Below are positions 17,346-25,123 of a stretch of DNA of 64,000 bases, one piece after another (positions within the stretch are counted from its first letter, which is position 1; each line of letters starts with the position of its first letter). The notes beneath the pieces were generated by a model. That model saw nothing but the letters and a program-made list of their open reading frames with translations. It was not told the origin of the DNA and did not search any database. Position numbers and translations under genes: made by a program. The stretch is from the NCBI GenBank assembly GCA_025059535.1, contig JANXCX010000005.1, positions 1 to 64,000 on the forward strand, written 5' to 3'. This DNA is from Bacteroidia bacterium (GTDB lineage: Bacteria; Bacteroidota; Bacteroidia; SpSt-205).

Positions 17346-18688
17346 AGCGGCTAGACACTTACCTCCTCCAGCTCTTCGTAGGCCCCTTTCTAGCCAGCTT
17401 CGCCACTACCTTAGTGATTCTAGTCCTCCAGTTTCTCTCACGCTATCAAGAGGATATTTTGGGCAAAGGCTTTCCCACCAGCGCGCTGATGGAACTTTTT
17501 CTCTACGCCTCCGTTTCGCTTACGCTTCTAGCTCTGCCGATGGGGCTTCTCATGGCCGGCCTAATGACTATGGGCGGGCTGGGCGAACGGCTGGAGCTTA
17601 CAGCGCTTCAAAGCGCCGGCATACCTTTTTTCCGGGCTTTTTTACCGCTGCTGATTTGGGGTTTAGGTAGCTTAACCTTGGCGGGGTGGTTGGGCTGGAT
17701 CCTCGTCCCAAAGGCTAACCTCCGCCTTTATACCCTCCTTTCGGACATGGAGCGGGCCCGACCCGCCTTAGCCCTAAAGCCTGGGCTCTTCAACCGCTGG
17801 ATTGAGGGCTATGCGCTTCGTATCGGTCGCCTGCGGAATGAACGCCTCATGGAAGAAGTACTTATTTACGAGTATGCCCCCGATGGGAGCATTGCTCGTA
17901 CTCTCCTAGCGGACTCAGGCGAAGTGAGTGTAGAGAAAGAATGGCTTTTTCTCCGCCTAAGGCTTTACAACGGCTGCCAATACGAAACGCCGACGCAAAC
18001 TTCCCCCACTTGGGTGCAGAGCTGCTTTGATACCTTAGAGCTTCGTTTAGACATCTCAGGCCTTGGACTTCGCCGTTCAGATGGTAGTATCCTAGCCAGC
18101 CACCAGTATATGCTGGATGGCTTCAAGCTAAGGGAAGCGGTGGACAGCCTTGCGCATCTCGTCCAAAGCGTTATAGCGGAAGGAACCCAAGACATAGGGC
18201 TCAAGCTCTTCCCTAAGACTGCCCCAGCAGGTACAGCTCCCTCTTTTCCTCTGCCTAGCCGCGAGCTTAGAGAGAACCTTATTCGCCATGATAAATCCCT
18301 CCTAGAACTCTATCGGGACAGGCACAAAAATCTCGCCGAAACCCTTCGGCGATATGAGCTAGAATGGTACTATAAATTCGCCTATCCTTTGGCTACCGTG
18401 GTCTTCCTAATTTTAGGCGCTAGCTTAGGCGGCGTAATCCGCAAAGGGGGGTTAGGCATGCCCTTAGTAGTATCTACGGCCTTCTTTATTCTATTTTACG
18501 TGCTCAATGCCCAGGGCAAAAAGCTGGCCCGAGAGGGGGTGCTCTCGCCTAGCGTAGGGGCTTTCCTGCCTCTCATTGTGATAGGGCCGATAGCTTTATA
18601 CTTACTTTTACTCGTTACCACAGAGGCCCGATGGCTTTATAGAGACTTCTGGCAAAAAAGGCTCCAGAAATGGATCGGTATCTCGTAA
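17342..18688 (+). CDS. LptF/LptG family LPS export permease
   Basis: 448 residues with the YjgP/YjgQ layout: about three N-terminal membrane helices (LFVGPFLASFATTLVILVLQF and following), a central periplasmic beta-rich domain (about 110-330) and three C-terminal helices (FAYPLATVVFLILGASLGGVI and following). With LptB it extracts lipopolysaccharide from the inner membrane. Only one such permease is seen in the window; its partner must be elsewhere. The start ATG 17342 (MKRLDTYLL) sits in an ATGA overlap. The 3' end overlaps the GT9 start by 19 nt. Confidence 0.88.
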   Translation: MKRLDTYLLQLFVGPFLASFATTLVILVLQFLSRYQEDILGKGFPTSALMELFLYASVSLTLLALPMGLLMAGLMTMGGLGERLELTALQSAGIPFFRAFLPLLIWGLGSLTLAGWLGWILVPKANLRLYTLLSDMERARPALALKPGLFNRWIEGYALRIGRLRNERLMEEVLIYEYAPDGSIARTLLADSGEVSVEKEWLFLRLRLYNGCQYETPTQTSPTWVQSCFDTLELRLDISGLGLRRSDGSILASHQYMLDGFKLREAVDSLAHLVQSVIAEGTQDIGLKLFPKTAPAGTAPSFPLPSRELRENLIRHDKSLLELYRDRHKNLAETLRRYELEWYYKFAYPLATVVFLILGASLGGVIRKGGLGMPLVVSTAFFILFYVLNAQGKKLAREGVLSPSVGAFLPLIVIGPIALYLLLLVTTEARWLYRDFWQKRLQKWIGIS

Positions 18689-19701
18689 TTCAGCCAGCTT
18701 TTTTGGGCGATGCGCTCCTAACGCTTCCGCTTCTAGGGAAGCTACGGGCGGCTTTTCCTTTGGCGGAGATTCACTGGCTAGTACGAAAAGGCATAGGTGA
18801 GCTTGTATTAGGACATCCTTGGGAGATTATTCCCCATGAATGGGATAAGAGCTGGCGCGGGTGGTGGGACTTGTGGCGGCGGCTCGCTCAAAGGCCCTGG
18901 CGCACCATAATTGTTGTACAGCGCTTCTTTCGAATGGGGCTACTTGGTCGGCTCCTCCCCGCAGAGAAGTATATAACCTATACTAAAAATCCCCTGAGTT
19001 TCCTCTATACCCATGCTTTGCCCCATAGATTTGGAGATGGGACGCACGAAATAGAACGGGTTTTAGCCTTGGGGGAGCCGCTGGGACTTTCGGTGGAGCT
19101 AACGCCCCGTCCTTGGCTTTTTCCGCCCGAATCAGCCCGTCAAACTACCGAAGCTTGGCGTAGGCGAAAGCCTTATCTTATTTTGGCCCCTACTTCGCGT
19201 TGGGCTACCAAAGAAGCGCCTTGGACATTCTGGAGGACTTTTCTCCAGCGTATAGGGCGGGAATTCAGAATATATGTTACGGGGACGGCAGCGGAACGCA
19301 AGCGACTAATAGGTTTTGAAGCCTTTCACCCGCAGGTAGAGGTACTGGCGGGTAGGCTTTCCCTGCTTGAATTGGCCGCTTTAGTGGCTGAGGCGGAGGC
19401 AGTTTATACGGTAGACAGTGCCGTCATGCATTTGGCTACAGCCCTAAATCGCCCTACAGCGGCGGTATTTTGTTCTACCACGCCAGCTTTTGGGTTTGGT
19501 CCCCGCGCCGAGCGGTATTTTATTCTTGAGCCGTCGGTCCCTTTAGCGTGTCGTCCTTGCGGCCGCCACGGTAAGTCCCGCTGCCCTCAGAAGCATTTCC
19601 TCTGCGGCACCTCTCTCAACGCAGCTCTTCTACCAGTACCTCATACGCTTGCCGCCCTATCACTTCCAACGCATACCGCTTCTTACCCTCTAGAAAAATG
19701 A
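18670..19701 (+). CDS. Family 9 glycosyltransferase (heptosyltransferase-like)
   Basis: 343 residues. The N-terminus LVIQPAFLGDALLTLPLLGKLR is the GT9 signature. The C-terminal domain has LILAPTSRWATKEAP and the donor-site run VDSAVMHLATALNRPTAAVF (D-S-x-x-x-H-x-A). It resembles ADP-heptose:LPS heptosyltransferases; the sugar cannot be fixed from sequence. It is coupled to the LptF/G gene, consistent with an LPS-core role. Its last 86 bp overlap the 3' end of the convergent lipoprotein gene. Confidence 0.86.
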   Translation: MDRYLVIQPAFLGDALLTLPLLGKLRAAFPLAEIHWLVRKGIGELVLGHPWEIIPHEWDKSWRGWWDLWRRLAQRPWRTIIVVQRFFRMGLLGRLLPAEKYITYTKNPLSFLYTHALPHRFGDGTHEIERVLALGEPLGLSVELTPRPWLFPPESARQTTEAWRRRKPYLILAPTSRWATKEAPWTFWRTFLQRIGREFRIYVTGTAAERKRLIGFEAFHPQVEVLAGRLSLLELAALVAEAEAVYTVDSAVMHLATALNRPTAAVFCSTTPAFGFGPRAERYFILEPSVPLACRPCGRHGKSRCPQKHFLCGTSLNAALLPVPHTLAALSLPTHTASYPLEK

Positions 19702-20023
19702 CATCTTCATCGGGCGCCATCACATTAGCTACAATTCTGGAGGAAGACTCGGGCTGGTCCGCATCCCGCAGAATTATTACGAACTCGCCGGGTTCTTTAT
19801 TTTTCCAGTGCAGGCGTCCTTCTTTACCTGTAATTCGGAAGACCGTTTCGTGGGGGCGACGGCTGACGATTCTGGCCACGGGGCGCCATTTTTCGCGTAT
19901 CCGCACTCCTTCACGACTAATAGTACTAGGGAGGGGGGTAGGCTCATCAGTGGTTGCACCAGCGTCACCTGCGCCATCACACCCTATTTGAAGTAAGAGT
20001 AGGAACGGGCCGAGCCATCTCAT
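19616..20023 (-). CDS. Small lipoprotein of unknown function
   Basis: 135 residues. A lipoprotein signal peptide ends LLLLQIGC (Cys15), followed by a short Asp/Ala/Thr linker and a roughly 90-residue beta-rich domain rich in Arg, Glu and Val. I do not recognise the domain. The start at ATG 20023 follows from the lipobox position and from a TACCTTTG box 4 nt upstream; a longer in-frame start (20089) lies beyond that box. The 3' end overlaps the GT9 gene tail to tail by 86 bp. Confidence 0.68.
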   Translation of the reverse strand: MRWLGPFLLLLQIGCDGAGDAGATTDEPTPLPSTISREGVRIREKWRPVARIVSRRPHETVFRITGKEGRLHWKNKEPGEFVIILRDADQPESSSRIVANVMAPDEDVIFLEGKKRYALEVIGRQAYEVLVEELR

Positions 20024-20027
20024 AAGA

Positions 20028-20035
20028 CAAAGGTA
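20028..20035 (-). promoter_or_regulatory. -7 box TACCTTTG, 4 nt before the small lipoprotein
   Basis: A perfect TAnnTTTG match on the minus strand; spacer TCTT, then ATG 20023. Confidence 0.68.
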
Positions 20036-20123
20036 GAAGAGAAGCTCGCATAAAAGATACACAGATAGTGAAGCGGCAGGAGCTACCACTTGTGGAAAAA
20101 GAAGCTTACCGAACTTTAAGTAG

Positions 20124-20798
20124 ATGGAACTCTACATTTTACCCATGCCATTGGCACCTGACTCTATCTACTGGCTTTATCCCCAGTGGGAGGCGGTAGT
20201 ACAGCGTCTGGAACATTTTTTTGTGGAGCGTGCGGTGCGGGTGCGGGGATTTTTGGAACGCTGGGGCAAATCTCCGACCGCCTGCCTCTACGAGTACGAT
20301 CCCCAGTTACAGGACTGGCGATGGGAAGCGTACGAGGCTGTTTTTGGGCAGCGCCACCCAGCCGCTCTTCTCAGTGAAGCGGGGCTACCTGGTGTAGCAG
20401 ATCCCGGGCATATGGTAGTACGACGCGCCCATGCCGAGGGCTACCAAGTGATCCCCTTAGCGGGGCCGAGCAGTATTACCCTTGCGCTGGCGGCTTCGGG
20501 GCTAAGGGGACAATCCTTCGCTTTCCGGGGGTACCCACCCTTGCCCCCAAAAGAGCGACGCCGCTTTCTCCAAGAGGTTTTCCAAAGCGCCCACCATACC
20601 ACGCAAATTCTTATGGAGACTCCTGGTCGCACCAACCGGCTTTTTAGGGAGATTCTTCAGCTTGGCCCGCCGGACCTTCTCCTCTGCGTAGCGCACCACC
20701 TTACAGCCGACACCGCTTTCATACAAACTCGCCCCATAGCCCTATGGTCTGCTACCCCTTTGCCCAAAGGGCCCACCCTTTTCCTTTTGGGGAAGTAA
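20124..20798 (+). CDS. RsmI-like tetrapyrrole-methylase-fold methyltransferase
   Basis: 224 residues. LLSEAGLPGVADPGHMVVRRAH and IPLAGPSSITLALAASGL match the SAM-binding and core motifs of RsmI, which 2'-O-methylates C1402 of 16S rRNA. The protein lacks the N-terminal GTLYVVATPIGN opening and the C-terminal helical extension of typical RsmI (about 280 residues). Similar short Bacteroidota proteins are known as a SAM-dependent methyltransferase subfamily, so the rRNA target is not certain. Upstream, GAACTTTA (20111-20118) is a poor -7 candidate. Confidence 0.8.
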   Translation: MELYILPMPLAPDSIYWLYPQWEAVVQRLEHFFVERAVRVRGFLERWGKSPTACLYEYDPQLQDWRWEAYEAVFGQRHPAALLSEAGLPGVADPGHMVVRRAHAEGYQVIPLAGPSSITLALAASGLRGQSFAFRGYPPLPPKERRRFLQEVFQSAHHTTQILMETPGRTNRLFREILQLGPPDLLLCVAHHLTADTAFIQTRPIALWSATPLPKGPTLFLLGK

Positions 20799-20807
20799 AA
20801 ATCTTCT

Positions 20808-20815
20808 TACCTTTG
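20808..20815 (+). promoter_or_regulatory. -7 box TACCTTTG with -33 TTTG
   Basis: A perfect -7 box, spacer TCCC, then ATG at 20820. A TTTG at 20786-20789 stands 18 nt upstream, the same spacing as in the promoter at 2735. Confidence 0.7.
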
Positions 20816-20819
20816 TCCC

Positions 20820-21179
20820 ATGCGCCTACTTTTGGGAATTGGACTAGCCCTTCTGATGGGCCCGGGTGTAGGACGCGCCCACGATGAGAAGGCCTCCAAA
20901 ATGGTATTGAAAGTGGCCAAAGAGCAGGTGGCAGCCGCTGAAAAGGCCCTTTCTGGCTTACGAGGTATCAAAGCCATAAAGTATGATGAGGAGCAGAATC
21001 TATTGACAATCTACTACCACAAGCCTACTCTGGGTTGCTGTAGCCGTATTCATGCAGCGCTCAAAGAAGCGGGGGTAGAGTACGCCCTCGTCTCTAACCA
21101 AGAATATCCCGCCTGTAAGTCTGAAAAGGAGCATTCTTCTTCCGAGGGTACTTCGCCTCACTGTAGGAAACGCAGCTAG
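20820..21179 (+). CDS. Secreted metal-binding-like (HMA-type) small protein
   Basis: 119 residues. A signal peptide (MRLLLGIGLALLMGPGVGRAH) is followed by a beta-alpha-beta pattern like a heavy-metal-associated domain: ALSGLRGIKAIKYDEEQNLLTIYY, then HAALKEAGVEYALV. It lacks the usual N-terminal CxxC and instead has an adjacent Cys-Cys pair (LGCC) plus a Cys/His-rich tail (YPAC, SPHC). I infer periplasmic copper or other thiophilic metal binding. The start is fixed by a promoter box 4 nt upstream. It is followed by ribosomal genes with a separate box. Confidence 0.62.
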   Translation: MRLLLGIGLALLMGPGVGRAHDEKASKMVLKVAKEQVAAAEKALSGLRGIKAIKYDEEQNLLTIYYHKPTLGCCSRIHAALKEAGVEYALVSNQEYPACKSEKEHSSSEGTSPHCRKRS

Positions 21180-21212
21180 AGCCACCTGGGGTAAGATACG
21201 CGCGCCTTCTCT

Positions 21213-21220
21213 TAATTGTG
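21213..21220 (+). promoter_or_regulatory. -7-like box TAATTGTG before rpmG
   Basis: One mismatch to TAnnTTTG; spacer CCGT, then ATG 21225, which repeats the 4-nt geometry. Confidence 0.42.
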
Positions 21221-21224
21221 CCGT

Positions 21225-21410
21225 ATGGCTAAAAAGAAAGGCAATCGCATTCAGGTAGTTCTAGAATGTACCGAGCACAAGGCTAGTGGCCTTCCCGGTA
21301 CCTCTCGCTACTATACCTGGAAAAATCGTAAGAACACGCCTAATCGTTTGGAACTTTACAAGTACAACCCTATTCTGCGGCGACATACCCTGCACAGAGA
21401 AGTCAAGTGA
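21225..21410 (+). CDS. rpmG: Ribosomal protein bL33
   Basis: 61 residues, basic: [19 protein letters not shown], then [19 protein letters not shown] and RLELYKYNP, the full bL33 pattern. It has a single Cys, so it is the zinc-free form. It sits in the 50S subunit near the E site. The start at 21225 rather than 21216 follows the family N-terminus. The usual Bacteroidota order is rpmB-rpmG-DUF4295; rpmB is missing here, replaced upstream by the metal-binding-like gene. Confidence 0.97.
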   Translation: MAKKKGNRIQVVLECTEHKASGLPGTSRYYTWKNRKNTPNRLELYKYNPILRRHTLHREVK

Positions 21411-21430
21411 AACTATAAAGTCTTACACCC

Positions 21431-21592
21431 ATGGCAAAGAAGACAGTGGCTACTTTTCGCTCGGGCGACAAAAAAGCTGGCTTGACCCGAGTGATTTATC
21501 CTGTCCAAGATAGTCAAGGGCGGCTTCGCTTCCATAAAAAGCTCATTTCCAGCGACCAGCTTCAAGCCTTTTTGAAGCAGCGCTCTAAGTAG
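21431..21592 (+). CDS. DUF4295 small basic protein
   Basis: 53 residues beginning MAKKTVATFRSGDKKAG and ending LISSDQLQAFLKQRSK. This matches DUF4295, a short basic Bacteroidota protein almost always encoded directly after rpmG and suspected, from context, to be ribosome-associated. It lies 20 nt after rpmG and 3 nt before the next gene. The frame is intact from ATG to TAG. Confidence 0.9.
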   Translation: MAKKTVATFRSGDKKAGLTRVIYPVQDSQGRLRFHKKLISSDQLQAFLKQRSK

Positions 21593-21595
21593 GGC

Positions 21596-22435
21596 ATGCG
21601 CCTGTATGCCGTTGAAACGGGCCGCTTCGCCTTAGATGGCGGGGCGATGTTTGGGGTAGTGCCCCGCGTAATATGGGAGAAGCTAATCCCCCCCGATGCT
21701 CGCCACCGCATCCCCATGGCTATGCGGGCCCTCCTTATTGAGGCAGGGAATCGCCTCCTCCTTGTAGATGTAGGCGTGGGGCACAAATACACCCCTAAGT
21801 TTGCTGATTTGTACGCTATAGACCACTCCACCTATACGCTGGAGGGGGAGCTCCGAAAGCTAGGCTTTACGCCTGCCGATGTAACCGATGTAATTCTTAC
21901 CCACCTGCATTTTGATCATGCGGGGGGAAGTACTCAGCGTCAAAATGGGCAAATAGTTCCAACCTTTCCTAATGCCCGCTACTACCTTCAGCGCAGCCAC
22001 TGGGAATGGGCCCATAACCCTAACCCGCGCGAAAGAGCGAGCTTCTTCCCCGAAAACTATGACCCGCTAGCCGAATCGGGACAACTCGTACTACTGGAAG
22101 GGGAGATCGAACTCCTACCAAATATCTACGTGCGCGTGGTGCATGGGCATACCGAAGGCCAGCAACTCGTAGAGGTGCACTACAAGGACTATATCCTTCT
22201 GTATGGGGCTGATCTTTTCCCTACCAGCGCTCACCTGCCTCTCCCTTACGTAATGGCCTACGACGTACGCCCTCTGGTTACGTTTGAAGAAAGGCAGCGT
22301 ATCCTCCCTTGGCTAGTACGAGAAAGGGTACTGGTATTTTACGAACACGATCCCTTCATAGAGTGTAGCACGGTAGCAGAGAAAGAGCCAGGACGCTACG
22401 AACGCGGCGAAACAATTCGGTTAAGTGAGCTATAG
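21596..22435 (+). CDS. MBL-fold metallo-hydrolase (lactonase-like)
   Basis: 279 residues. The zinc motif THLHFDHAGG (102-111, HxHxDH) is followed by a His in RSHWEWA, GHTEGQ and the bridging Asp in YGADLFPTS. Sequence and length place it near the AHL-lactonase/SoxH-type branch of the metallo-beta-lactamase superfamily; the natural substrate is unknown. It starts 3 nt after the DUF4295 stop and abuts the thioesterase gene with no gap, so the stretch from rpmG to the thioesterase is probably one unit. Confidence 0.85.
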   Translation: MRLYAVETGRFALDGGAMFGVVPRVIWEKLIPPDARHRIPMAMRALLIEAGNRLLLVDVGVGHKYTPKFADLYAIDHSTYTLEGELRKLGFTPADVTDVILTHLHFDHAGGSTQRQNGQIVPTFPNARYYLQRSHWEWAHNPNPRERASFFPENYDPLAESGQLVLLEGEIELLPNIYVRVVHGHTEGQQLVEVHYKDYILLYGADLFPTSAHLPLPYVMAYDVRPLVTFEERQRILPWLVRERVLVFYEHDPFIECSTVAEKEPGRYERGETIRLSEL

Positions 22436-22867
22436 ATGTGGCAGGTAGAGATATCGCCCGCAGCTTTGAATGAGTTTGGACGGGGCACTCTATTAGAAGC
22501 CTTAGGAATCGTATTTACAGAGGTAGGGGAAAATTATCTGAAGGCTCGGATGCCCGTGGATCATCGCACGCGCCAATATATGGGCCTCTTACATGGGGGG
22601 GCCACCGTAGCCTTAGCCGAGAGTGTCGCTAGCACCGCCTCTAACCTAATCGTTAATCCCCAAACCCACTACTGCGTGGGGTTAGAAATTAACGCCAACC
22701 ATTTACGTGCTGTACGGCAGGGCTACGTGGAGGCGGAGGCTCGTCCTATCCATATAGGCCGCTCCACCCATGTATGGGATATTCGGGTATATGAGGTAGA
22801 ATCGCGTGAGCTGATAGCGATTGTGCGCCATACAGTGATCGTGCTTCAGCGAGGCGAAAAATTTTAA
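22436..22867 (+). CDS. PaaI-type hotdog thioesterase
   Basis: 143 residues with the single hotdog-domain pattern: RQYMGLLHGGATVALAESVAS (the HGG loop and catalytic Glu at about 53-63) and LEINANHLRAVRQGYVEAEA. Close relatives hydrolyse aryl-CoA esters, for example MenI in menaquinone synthesis, or hydroxyphenylacetyl-CoA. The ATG immediately follows the MBL gene's TAG. A hairpin directly after the stop ends the unit. Confidence 0.87.
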   Translation: MWQVEISPAALNEFGRGTLLEALGIVFTEVGENYLKARMPVDHRTRQYMGLLHGGATVALAESVASTASNLIVNPQTHYCVGLEINANHLRAVRQGYVEAEARPIHIGRSTHVWDIRVYEVESRELIAIVRHTVIVLQRGEKF

Positions 22868-22914
22868 GGGTGCTGGGAAAAAAGGAGGGTAAGCTAAGCT
22901 TCTCCCCAGCACCC
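22868..22914. terminator. Bidirectional hairpin between convergent genes
   Basis: GGGTGCTGGG (22868-22877) pairs with CCCAGCACCC (22905-22914), with further GGAG/CTCC pairing inside. It starts at the base after the thioesterase stop and sits 25 nt before the end of the convergent T9SS gene. There is no T-tract, so efficiency is uncertain. Confidence 0.6.
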
Positions 22915-22939
22915 TATGATTTATACCACCCCAGACCCC

Positions 22940-25120
22940 TCAATACTTAAGAATTCGTATTACCGCTGTCCCACCTTCAGCAACTGCCTGAAGTACATAA
23001 ACCCCTGCTGGCAAGTCGCCCAAGAAGCCCCTCCAACCTTCCCGAAAACGTTGCTCCCATACCTTTTGGCCTAAAAGTGTGTAGAGTATAAGATTTATCT
23101 CACCTAATTCTGGAGGCGCCGAAACTTCCACATACCCCGAGGTTGGGTTAGGGAAAACTTTTAGAGCGTGCAGACCTAAGGCTAAGCTTTGCGTAAGACC
23201 ACACTCACCCGGACTCTGAGTACCACAGGGTGTCTTGAGTACTCCAAAGAAGTCGGCGTTACTGCGAGGTAAGAGCTTGATAAAGTTCCACTGATAGGTA
23301 AGAAGGCCTTGCAGGCTATCCATTTCTGTAGTATCCCCCACTACACACAGGCGCAAGGAGGGATTTATCAGGCCATCCGTGGTAGCCCAGCTGCTATCAT
23401 TTACATAAGAGACGCAGAGTGAGGAGAAAATATTATTCGTTTGCCGGCCGGCGAGTACCCGGATACCTTTGAGCGGTTCGGCAGGGTCCATCCCTACCCG
23501 ATAATCGCCCGCATGAGGGAATTGCGTACTTACTCTAGGCTGTACTACAAAGAGCGGTTGGGCAGGATTGGTGTGACGAAAGCGGACTAACATGCTTTCG
23601 TAGGGCTCTGTGGCGGCATGCTGGGTATCGCCATAGACGAGGTTTAGAGAGAGAAGTATAGGCTCAATACGGCTGCGAGCAGGTCCTATGCGGGTGAGCT
23701 GAGCATTACGGAGAGTAGTCAGACCAAAGTACTCATCCACTTCAGCAGTCACTACCACGACGCTATCGCCAATCGCCAAAGCAGGCGCCTGCCCTTGGGG
23801 CCGTACCCATATGCCAGCCCACTCCGTGGCCCCAGGCTGCTGAATATAAATGTAACCTAAATCATTTTCTGTAGCCGTTACCACGCCGGGGACATTTTCC
23901 ACCGTAAGTCGGTTATAGCCAGAGCTAAGGTAATCGCGCCGCCCCGTAGGATTGTAGGCATAGAGAACGGAGGGAATCACATACTGTATATCAGTTATCC
24001 GACAGCCAGCGGCATTCACGCGGTAGCTCTGTGGCTCAAACCGCGGGAAACGCACGCGATCGCCACTTTGATCGCGTACCTCTACATAGTAATGTACATA
24101 TGTGCCTTCACTCTGGGCTGGTATAGAGGCTTCGTAGGTGGAGGAGGCCCCAACCTGCGTCATCGGTACGGCGGTATAAGTAGTACTAGCGCCAGTAGCG
24201 TAGTAAAGGGTGACGCCAGCTATAGGATCAGCCTCCTGACCCGCCACAGCATCTACCTGCACGCGTACAGGGGTACCAGGTGGCGGGCAAACTGGTTGGC
24301 GCATGAGGCTATTGACCCGGGGCACGGGATTCCCCACATACATAAGGGAATCATGCCATGGGCAAATTTCATACATAGGCGTACCACTGGAAGGGCGATA
24401 ATGTAAAACTATTCCAATAACAGAGTCCAAACGCGTGCCTACAGGAAAATTAGCTCCATTTAGGCCCTTAAACTCACCAAAAATCAGCCCTTGGTTTCCA
24501 TTTTGATCCCGTACGGTGAGGCGCCAGGGATTTGCGGCGACATTTACTATGGTAAGGTCGCGTACCTTAACCAGCGAACCCTGCCACTGATCCCCTACAG
24601 CCATATTATGGCTTCCGTCTGGATTATTTAGATCAGTCAGGGTAATCTCTACGGGGCGGCTAATCGGTATGCCTACTCCTAAGACTTGGGGAGGGGTATT
24701 TATATCCACGAGGAGTTGGATTTCTCCTTGAAAGTAGCTCACGGTACCCACTAGCTCAACGTACTGCCCTGGCTGAAGAGCCGTAAAACCGGGGGGCTGG
24801 TCCGTAGTATTCTGGCGACGGATCTGAAGACCTGTACGCGGACCGCTGAGGGTAGTATTATTAGCTTGATCATACGCTAAAAGCCAAATGCTGCATCGGT
24901 AACTATTGGGATCGGGACTTGTATTGAAGTGGCGGTGCCACTCACAACGGGTAAGGACTACCCCGCGCACGCGTACTCGCTCGCCGTGCAATACTGATGT
25001 ATCATTGCCAGCGGCTAAGTCGCGTGGGGTTTGTATCTCCTCAATCGTTACTAAGCGCGGCGGCTGGCCCCAAGCCAAGCCACCCATTAGGACGGTTAGG
25101 TATGCCAGAGACTTACGCAT
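22940..25120 (-). CDS. Secreted OB-fold-like protein with T9SS sorting domain
   Basis: 726 residues. A signal peptide (MRKSLAYLTVLMGGLAWGQ) is followed by two regions resembling extracellular nucleic-acid-binding OB folds (about 45-200 and 375-560: VRVRGVVLT, GQYVELVGTVSYF, GDSVVVVTAEVDEYFGLTTL). An Ig-like insert lies near 275-370. A type A sorting domain ends the protein (LKVFPNPTSGYVEV to GVYVLQAVAEGG). It is exported by T9SS. Such OB repeats often accompany surface nucleases, but no nuclease residues are seen. It lies 3 nt behind the upstream secreted-protein gene, so the two form an operon. Confidence 0.78.
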   Translation of the reverse strand: MRKSLAYLTVLMGGLAWGQPPRLVTIEEIQTPRDLAAGNDTSVLHGERVRVRGVVLTRCEWHRHFNTSPDPNSYRCSIWLLAYDQANNTTLSGPRTGLQIRRQNTTDQPPGFTALQPGQYVELVGTVSYFQGEIQLLVDINTPPQVLGVGIPISRPVEITLTDLNNPDGSHNMAVGDQWQGSLVKVRDLTIVNVAANPWRLTVRDQNGNQGLIFGEFKGLNGANFPVGTRLDSVIGIVLHYRPSSGTPMYEICPWHDSLMYVGNPVPRVNSLMRQPVCPPPGTPVRVQVDAVAGQEADPIAGVTLYYATGASTTYTAVPMTQVGASSTYEASIPAQSEGTYVHYYVEVRDQSGDRVRFPRFEPQSYRVNAAGCRITDIQYVIPSVLYAYNPTGRRDYLSSGYNRLTVENVPGVVTATENDLGYIYIQQPGATEWAGIWVRPQGQAPALAIGDSVVVVTAEVDEYFGLTTLRNAQLTRIGPARSRIEPILLSLNLVYGDTQHAATEPYESMLVRFRHTNPAQPLFVVQPRVSTQFPHAGDYRVGMDPAEPLKGIRVLAGRQTNNIFSSLCVSYVNDSSWATTDGLINPSLRLCVVGDTTEMDSLQGLLTYQWNFIKLLPRSNADFFGVLKTPCGTQSPGECGLTQSLALGLHALKVFPNPTSGYVEVSAPPELGEINLILYTLLGQKVWEQRFREGWRGFLGDLPAGVYVLQAVAEGGTAVIRILKY

Positions 25121-25123
25121 AGG

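Noticed and set aside
20124-20798. RsmI-like gene as a truncated pseudogene
   Set aside because: The frame is intact, the SAM-binding motifs are complete, and short family members of this kind occur, so a reduced but functional enzyme is likelier.
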